Shown here: in pieces, positions 8,274-12,331 of the stretch
Position numbering within the stretch: position 1 is the stretch's first letter
Layout of the letters: the number at the start of each line of letters is the position of its first letter
NCBI GenBank assembly: GCA_025455665.1
Contig: JALOMC010000087.1
Span: forward strand, 1-12,331
Reading direction: 5' to 3'
Length of the DNA stretch: 12,331 nt
Source: Chitinophagaceae bacterium
Lineage (GTDB): Bacteria; Bacteroidota; Bacteroidia; Chitinophagales; Chitinophagaceae
Notes under the pieces: generated by a model
Databases searched by the model: none
Seen by the model: only the letters and a program-made list of their open reading frames with translations
Told to the model about the DNA's origin: nothing
Made by a program: the position numbers and the translations under genes

Positions 8274-8375
8274 GTTCTGAGTTACGCTAACAATAAGTCG
8301 TGAATTACTACCAAAGGGCGTGCAATATAGCACTTCGGCCTGTACCGGTTTTTGATACGGCGGCAGGCGCTATAG

Positions 8376-9351
8376 TCACCCATGGCGGCGGGCGAAATCT
8401 TCCATGAGGGCTACCAGTGCTTCTACACTGCTCATTTCCAACGCATTGTATAGCGATGCCCGAAAGCCGCCCACGCTGCGGTGGCCTTTGATGCCAACCA
8501 TGCCCCGTGGGGGTAAAGGTGGGTAAGCGATCGAGTGCATCGTACAGCAGGCGGGCCTTGGCCTGGTTAATGGGCTCAATACCGGCGATGCCGCCCTGCT
8601 GCTTTAGCCAGCGTAGCGTAAGCATACACACGTATACAGCAAATACAGGCGGTGTATTCAGCATGCTGCCATTGGCAATGTGCTGCCGATAGTCGAGCAT
8701 TGCCGGTATGTCGCGGTCAGCTTTACCCAGCAGGTCTTTGTTTACAATCACCAGGTTTACACCGGCGGCCCCTATATTTTTTTGCGCCCCGGCGTAAATG
8801 AGGCCAAAGCGATTAAAATCGAGCTGGCGGCTCAGGATGTCGCTGCTCATATCGCTGATGAGAGGCGCATCGGTATCGGGCCACACATGCTGCTGTGTAC
8901 CTTCTATGGTATTGTTGCTGGTAATGTGCACGTATTGCATGCCGGTGGGCACCTGCCAGCCGGCGGGCAGATAACTGTAGTTTTTGTCGGCGCTGCTGCC
9001 CAGCACATGTACCTGCCCAAAGCGGCGGGCTTCTTTAATGGCTTTGGTACCCCAGGTGCCCCCATCGAGGTAGGCGGCCGTAGCGCCGGCCGGCAGCAGG
9101 TTCATTGGCACCTGAAAAAATTGGGTAGAAGCACCACCATGCAAAAAGAGCACTTCTTTGTCATCGCTTAGCTGCATCAGCTCTTTTATCAATGCCACTG
9201 CCTCATCCATTACGGCCTGAAAAAGCGGTGTACGGTGACCTATTTCGAGTACGGATAGTCCGGTATTGTTGAAATCGAGGATGGCCCGGCTGGCTTCTTC
9301 AAAAACCACTTTGGGCAGTACGCTCGGCCCCGAGTTGAAATTGTGTACCAC
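8376..9351 (-). pseudogene. serC: Phosphoserine aminotransferase with internal deletion and frameshift
   Basis: SerC is a PLP enzyme that converts 3-phosphohydroxypyruvate and glutamate to phosphoserine, and also acts in vitamin B6 synthesis. Residues 1-279 are normal: VHNFNSGPSVLPK, EIGHRTPLFQ with H39/R40, HGGASTQFF, SDMSSDILSR and YAGAQKNIG with the PLP lysine K191. After LPTF (8515) the frame runs on into a non-family tail that ends at 8308. The true C-terminus, GMVGIKGHRSVGGFRASLYNALE...ARRHG, is in the next frame from 8504 to the stop at 8376. The KGHR phosphate-binding motif is therefore out of frame. The two parts together make about 325 codons, whereas the family has about 355-360; the usual segment containing DRSxMNV is missing. 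The GTG start at 9351 fits the family N-terminus. It is either a real inactivating deletion or an assembly error. Translation without correction would give a 347-residue protein with a wrong tail. Confidence 0.85.
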
Positions 9352-9374
9352 GTGTGTTTGCTGTTTTGATTGGG

Positions 9375-9392
9375 TGCCGCAAATTTACGGCA
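9375..9392. promoter_or_regulatory. 18-bp near-palindrome overlapping the serC promoter box
   Basis: The sequence TGCCGCAAATTTACGGCA is an 18-bp inverted repeat with only the sixth pair mismatched. It covers the putative -7 element of serC. Such a position is typical of a repressor operator, but no regulator is identified, so the role is inferred from symmetry and place only. Confidence 0.35.
9380..9387 (-). promoter_or_regulatory. Putative Bacteroidota -7 promoter element upstream of serC
   Basis: Read on the minus strand this is TAAATTTG, an exact match to the TAnnTTTG -7 consensus of the Bacteroidota primary sigma factor. It lies 28 nt upstream of the GTG start, which would leave a leader of about 20 nt. 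No good TTG -33 element is seen at the usual spacing, so the call is tentative. Confidence 0.45.
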
Positions 9393-9422
9393 AGCAAGCG
9401 GGGCGGCCGGCTGACGATTTGG

Positions 9423-10409
9423 CTAATCGCAAATTTTGCCCATGGCTTTGCCTCCCAGCCATTGCGCATTCAGCTTTTCGTACTCGGCCAGGTCTTCGGG
9501 CGTCAGTTTGGTATTGGTCAGCGCTTTCAGGTCGGGCTGACCAGCATCTACCCAGGCGGTGTACCAAAATGAGGCCGTGGCAAAAATGGATTGCCGCATG
9601 CGGCGTTCTATCATGCCATTGAGGGCCTGCTGGTAGGCGGCAGAAAAGGCGGTGGAGTATTGGCGGGTTATTTTGCCTAACCGCTCTTCGTATGCATATT
9701 TCTGATCGGGCGAAAACTGACGCGTAAGGTTGGCTTCCATCCGCAGCACGGTATCGGCCGCTGCAGCGCTTTCCAGTACGCGGTCCCATATAAAATTGCC
9801 CACGTTGGGGATGTATGCCGCTTTGCCAATCATGAAGTCGTACTGGTTTTCGGCAAACAGTTCGGGTATGCGGCTTTCCCAAAAAGCATGGATGCCGTTT
9901 TGATTGCTGAACTGCCCGTTGTGATTGTGGCAGGCGTGCAATGGTACATGCGCATCGCTGATGTAATGGCCTATTTCAGCGCTCAGCTTCAGTATCATCA
10001 CCTGATTGCGGGCCTTGAAAGCATCGGTAAGGCGGCGCTGCATGATTTGTATCCACCACGGCACTACTCCATAGGTCTGCAGGGTGTCTTCGCCAAATTT
10101 GGCCACTGCTTCGCTCCATTTGCGGGGTAACTCGGTGTATGGGTAAGCGCCGTAGTGGTCTATATCAATGTAGTGGCGGGGCGCCTCATCCAGCACCGCA
10201 TAGCGTCGTTTGTCGGGGTCTACGGCGTGCTCACTTATAAAATCGATGTGCTGCTTGTAGAAAGCAATCATTTCGGGTGGCAGCAGAAACGTCGATAAAA
10301 AATTGATTTTTCGATGCCCGTAAAAGCCCCAGCAAAATGCGGGTAGCTGGCAGGCCAGCAGCAGAATTACTGCTACCAACCGCTTACAGGTATGAGGGCG
10401 AAGCTGCAT
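9423..10409 (-). CDS. Exported zinc-dependent phospholipase C / S1-P1 nuclease-fold protein, 328 aa
   Basis: The protein has an N-terminal signal peptide (basic MQLRPHTCKR, then hydrophobic LVAVILLLACQLPAFC) followed by WGFYGH at 27-32. In the phospholipase C / P1 nuclease superfamily the mature N-terminal Trp and a nearby His bind the catalytic zinc cluster, so cleavage just before W27 fits. Further probable ligands are in EHAVDPDKRR (60-69), RHYIDIDHYG (78-87), GHYISDAHVPLH (147-158) and GIHAFWES (172-179). Closely similar proteins are common in Bacteroidota and annotated as zinc-dependent phospholipase C family; whether the substrate is lipid or nucleic acid is unknown. I chose ATG 10409 because an ATG at 10490 would put 27 non-signal residues before the signal peptide. 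A weak lipobox-like LLAC ending at C20 is an alternative reading. It is divergent from the gene at 10523 and lies 71 nt upstream of serC. Confidence 0.85.
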   Translation of the reverse strand: MQLRPHTCKRLVAVILLLACQLPAFCWGFYGHRKINFLSTFLLPPEMIAFYKQHIDFISEHAVDPDKRRYAVLDEAPRHYIDIDHYGAYPYTELPRKWSEAVAKFGEDTLQTYGVVPWWIQIMQRRLTDAFKARNQVMILKLSAEIGHYISDAHVPLHACHNHNGQFSNQNGIHAFWESRIPELFAENQYDFMIGKAAYIPNVGNFIWDRVLESAAAADTVLRMEANLTRQFSPDQKYAYEERLGKITRQYSTAFSAAYQQALNGMIERRMRQSIFATASFWYTAWVDAGQPDLKALTNTKLTPEDLAEYEKLNAQWLGGKAMGKICD

Positions 10410-10522
10410 GGGGGAATAAAAATAGGAAACGCCGGCATAGCAACTGCAAGTAGCCTGGCCGGTGGCTAATTCGCAGGCATTTGATAACATTGCGCTTTAC
10501 TCCAGCAAATACAACACAGCCT

Positions 10523-11059
10523 ATGCAACCCGGTATTGGTACCCGCCTGCAGCACACCAAGTATGGCCCCGGCGTAGTGGTAGACATCCGCGCCGCCAGT
10601 TGGGTCATTTCTTTTATTCATCACGGCATTGTAGAGGTGGCCGACAATGATCCTGAGCTGGATGAAATCATTCCGGAGCAAGTAAAGCCATTGGAGGAAA
10701 CCAGCAGCGAACTGGAGCGAAGCCTGCTGCAGATACTACGCAAGTGGAACGGAATAGGGGAAGTAGTGCCACTGGGCGACCGCTGGAAAAATGGGATGAT
10801 GCTACTACAACCAGCCGATAAAACGCTGAAGCCAAAAGAAGTACCGGTCGAGCAGTTTTTTCACAAAATAGTGATGCTACGCGACCGCCTGCGGGTGCTG
10901 GAACAGCAGCTGAATGCACACAAAGTGCTGACCGATGAAGACAAGCTGAACCTGCAGCAATACATCACCCGCATTTACGGTTCGCTCACCACCTTCAATG
11001 TATTGTTTCGCGACCGCGAAGATTGGTTTGTAGGTGAGAAGGGCGCTAAAGAAGACTAG
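10523..11059 (+). CDS. Conserved hypothetical protein with small Tudor/SH3-like N-terminus, 178 aa
   Basis: I do not recognise a named family. The N-terminus, GTRLQHTKYGPGVVVDI followed by WVISFIHHGIVEVA, resembles the short H-x-x-(F/Y)-G-x-G-V beta modules found at the end of UvrD/PcrA helicases and in CarD-like proteins, which often bind RNA polymerase or nucleic acid. The rest (about 60-178) is charged and mostly helical, with LEETSSELERSLLQILRKW and an amphipathic LRDRLRVLEQQLNAH segment that could form a short coiled coil. There is no signal peptide, so it is likely cytoplasmic. I prefer ATG 10523 (MQPGIGTRLQ) over an in-frame ATG at 10481, which would add 14 residues and crowd the divergent promoter region. 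The 113-nt gap from the phospholipase gene start must hold promoters for both directions, but I see no convincing boxes in it. Confidence 0.72.
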   Translation: MQPGIGTRLQHTKYGPGVVVDIRAASWVISFIHHGIVEVADNDPELDEIIPEQVKPLEETSSELERSLLQILRKWNGIGEVVPLGDRWKNGMMLLQPADKTLKPKEVPVEQFFHKIVMLRDRLRVLEQQLNAHKVLTDEDKLNLQQYITRIYGSLTTFNVLFRDREDWFVGEKGAKED

Positions 11060-11174
11060 TGCATCTTCCTTATGGCTCAGTAGCTAACACAGCCTTAACA
11101 TGGGCTGCCGCTCATCCGTTGCATCCGTCGTTGCTCACGTCGGCTATCGTTTCCTGCCAGTTATCCTTTTGGTC

Positions 11175-11205
11175 TTGTTTGCATTGGTGTGCTTCAGCAG
11201 TTTTG
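11175..11205 (+). promoter_or_regulatory. Possible Bacteroidota promoter for the exported small protein
   Basis: A TTG at 11175-11177 is followed after 20 nt by CAGTTTTG (11198-11205), which differs from TAnnTTTG at one fixed position. Transcription would begin around 11212 and give a leader of about 30 nt. It lies in the 185-nt gap before the gene at 11245. The match is imperfect. Confidence 0.3.
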
Positions 11206-11244
11206 TGTCGGAAATTATTCCTCACACCAAAAAACTCAAACACA

Positions 11245-11685
11245 ATGAAACGTTTCCTGCTTGCCATTGCTATTGGCCTTTCTGCCTTTGCCGCTACTGC
11301 CGGCCCTATTCGCCCCGCCGATGTAAACTACCAGGCCCGCCAAACCTTCCTTGCCGAATTTGGACAAGTGAAAGACGTACAGTGGTCTACCACCAGCAGC
11401 GAGCTGCTGCGAGCCAGCTTTGTACTTGATGGCCAGGAAGTGGCCGCATTTTTTGATACAGACGGCAGCCTGCTGGCTACCACCCTCAGTATGAAAAAAG
11501 AACAGCTGCCGCTGCGCTTGCGCCTGTCTATCGATCAGGCAGTAAAAGGTAAAACCATTACAGAAATTTATTACGTAGAGCACCCTGAGCAGTCGGCTTA
11601 CTACTTTTCGGTAGCAGGCAGCCGCAAGGTGTACCGTGGCTATGCCAATGGCATCGTACAAGAAGCCACCGGCATTCTCCGTTGA
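11245..11685 (+). CDS. Small exported PepSY-like protein, 146 aa
   Basis: The protein starts MKRFLLAIAIGLSAFAATAG, a clear signal peptide with likely signal peptidase I cleavage after ATA, leaving about 127 mature residues in the periplasm or outside the cell. The mature part alternates charged and hydrophobic residues: a helix-like NYQARQTFLAEFGQVKDVQW, then strands ASFVLDGQEVAAFFDTDGSLLA and ITEIYYVEHPEQSAYYFSV. This is the layout of the PepSY-like (BLIP-fold) small secreted proteins common in Chitinophagaceae. No catalytic motif is visible and the function is unknown. ATG 11245 is chosen because the signal peptide begins there; the frame is open back to 11059 but without protein-like features. 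It is followed 38 nt later by a strong terminator, so it is probably transcribed alone or with the gene at 10523. Confidence 0.8.
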   Translation: MKRFLLAIAIGLSAFAATAGPIRPADVNYQARQTFLAEFGQVKDVQWSTTSSELLRASFVLDGQEVAAFFDTDGSLLATTLSMKKEQLPLRLRLSIDQAVKGKTITEIYYVEHPEQSAYYFSVAGSRKVYRGYANGIVQEATGILR

Positions 11686-11723
11686 AGATGACCTCTTTGC
11701 AATACATGTTGTTAGTTTAGGAC

Positions 11724-11752
11724 GCCGGCCATTTCTATGGCCGGCTTTTTTT
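11724..11752 (+). terminator. Intrinsic terminator after the PepSY-like gene
   Basis: A perfect 9-bp GC-rich stem (11724-11732 with 11737-11745) with loop TTCT is followed directly by seven T residues. It separates the small exported protein gene from fabH. Confidence 0.93.
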
Positions 11753-11791
11753 GCTACACGTTTGGCACCGGGTGGTTTCTGGTAGATTCCG

Positions 11792-11798
11792 TACTTTG
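11792..11798 (+). promoter_or_regulatory. Possible -7 promoter box upstream of fabH
   Basis: TACTTTG resembles the Bacteroidota TAnnTTTG element but is one base short. It lies 33 nt before the fabH ATG and downstream of the terminator, where a promoter is expected. The nearest TTTG upstream (11761) is 27 nt away, which is longer than usual. Weak call. Confidence 0.25.
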
Positions 11799-11831
11799 GC
11801 CGACTGTTTTAAGCCAACTAAAGCGATTGTT

Positions 11832-12331
11832 ATGCCATCTTCAATAATAGCCGGCATTGGTATGTATGTACCTGCCAACGTGGTAACCAACAACGACCTG
11901 ACCCGCTACATGGAAACCAGTGATGAGTGGATACAGGAGCGGACCGGCATCAAAGAGCGGCGCTATGCCCACCGCACCGAGGAAACCACTACCACCATGG
12001 CTGTGGAGGCTGCCAAAATTGCCATTGAGCGTGCCGGCATTACAGCGCAGGATATCGATTTTATTGTGTTTGCCACCCTCAGCCCCGACTATTATTTTCC
12101 CGGCTGTGGTGTACTGCTGCAGCGGGCCATGGGCATGGGCCAAATTGGGGCCCTTGATGTACGCAACCAATGCAGCGGCTTTGTATACGCCCTCAGCGTA
12201 GCCGATCAGTTTATAAAAACCGGCATGTACAAAAACATACTGGTTGTGGGGAGTGAGAAGCACTCATTCGGCCTGGACTTCAGCACACGTGGGCGCAACG
12301 TGAGTGTGATATTTGGCGATGGCGCCGGCGC
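11832..12331 (+). CDS. fabH: 3-oxoacyl-ACP synthase III (FabH-type), N-terminal part (cut by window edge)
   Basis: This is the first 166 codons of a FabH-type condensing enzyme, which joins acetyl-CoA or a branched acyl-CoA to malonyl-ACP to start fatty-acid synthesis in the cytoplasm. Visible features are IIAGIGMYVPANVVTN at the N-terminus, TSDEWIQERTGIKERR (29-44) with the CoA-contacting Trp33, the catalytic cysteine C114 in NQCSGF, and VSVIFGDGAGA at the window edge. The catalytic His and Asn lie beyond the window. The ATG at 11832 gives the usual family start. It follows its own terminator-bounded gap, so it is an independent transcription unit. Bacteroidota often carry more than one KAS III paralogue, so the symbol names the family and does not prove that this is the housekeeping copy. 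Confidence 0.9.
   Translation, partial: MPSSIIAGIGMYVPANVVTNNDLTRYMETSDEWIQERTGIKERRYAHRTEETTTTMAVEAAKIAIERAGITAQDIDFIVFATLSPDYYFPGCGVLLQRAMGMGQIGALDVRNQCSGFVYALSVADQFIKTGMYKNILVVGSEKHSFGLDFSTRGRNVSVIFGDGAG

Noticed and set aside
11059..11244. N-terminal extension of the PepSY-like protein by 62 residues.
   Set aside because: It would bury the signal peptide in the protein, and the extra residues have no protein-like pattern.
1..12331. CRISPR array, tRNA/rRNA, insertion sequence, phage or toxin-antitoxin genes.
   Set aside because: Looked for on both strands; no regularly spaced repeats, cloverleaf sequences, transposase or integrase motifs were seen.

Overview
This window looks like part of a Bacteroidota chromosome, most likely a GC-rich member of the Chitinophagaceae. 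I infer this from protein style, from the near absence of Shine-Dalgarno sequences, and from a TAnnTTTG-type promoter element in front of serC. It joins the end of a surface-polysaccharide locus to ordinary housekeeping genes. I see no tRNA, rRNA, CRISPR array, insertion sequence or phage gene, and no gene-free stretch longer than 300 bases.

Bases 1-244 (minus) hold the N-terminus of a nucleotide-sugar epimerase that runs off the left edge. Bases 398-6961 (plus) form a tight three-gene unit for making and decorating a glycan. The first gene is an AsnB-type glutamine amidotransferase/synthetase joined in frame to a GT4 glycosyltransferase. The second is a GT4 glycosyltransferase joined in frame to a NodU/CmcH-type O-carbamoyltransferase. 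The third is a GT2 glycosyltransferase. The two fusion genes are separated by 5 nt and each encodes exactly 965 residues. The unit would supply two sugar-decorating activities (amidation and carbamoylation), each tied to a sugar transferase, plus a third transferase. A bidirectional hairpin terminator at 6984-7014 closes it.

Bases 7038-10409 are on the minus strand. In transcription order they carry a secreted zinc-dependent phospholipase C / S1-P1-nuclease-fold protein, a serC gene for phosphoserine aminotransferase, and a DUF1015 protein. As sequenced, serC is broken: about 30 codons are missing and the highly conserved C-terminus lies in another frame. The serA gene that, from memory, usually lies between serC and the DUF1015 gene in Bacteroidota is absent. 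An 18-bp near-palindrome covers the likely -7 promoter box of serC.

Bases 10523-12331 (plus) hold a conserved hypothetical protein with a small Tudor/SH3-like N-terminus, a small exported PepSY-like protein, a strong terminator (11724-11752), and the first 166 codons of a FabH-type 3-oxoacyl-ACP synthase III cut by the right edge.

The observations most worth checking are the two adjacent enzyme-glycosyltransferase fusions and the damaged serC/serA region. One fusion junction contains a GTGA stop/start overlap in the alternative frame, so base-level accuracy should be confirmed before biological conclusions are drawn.
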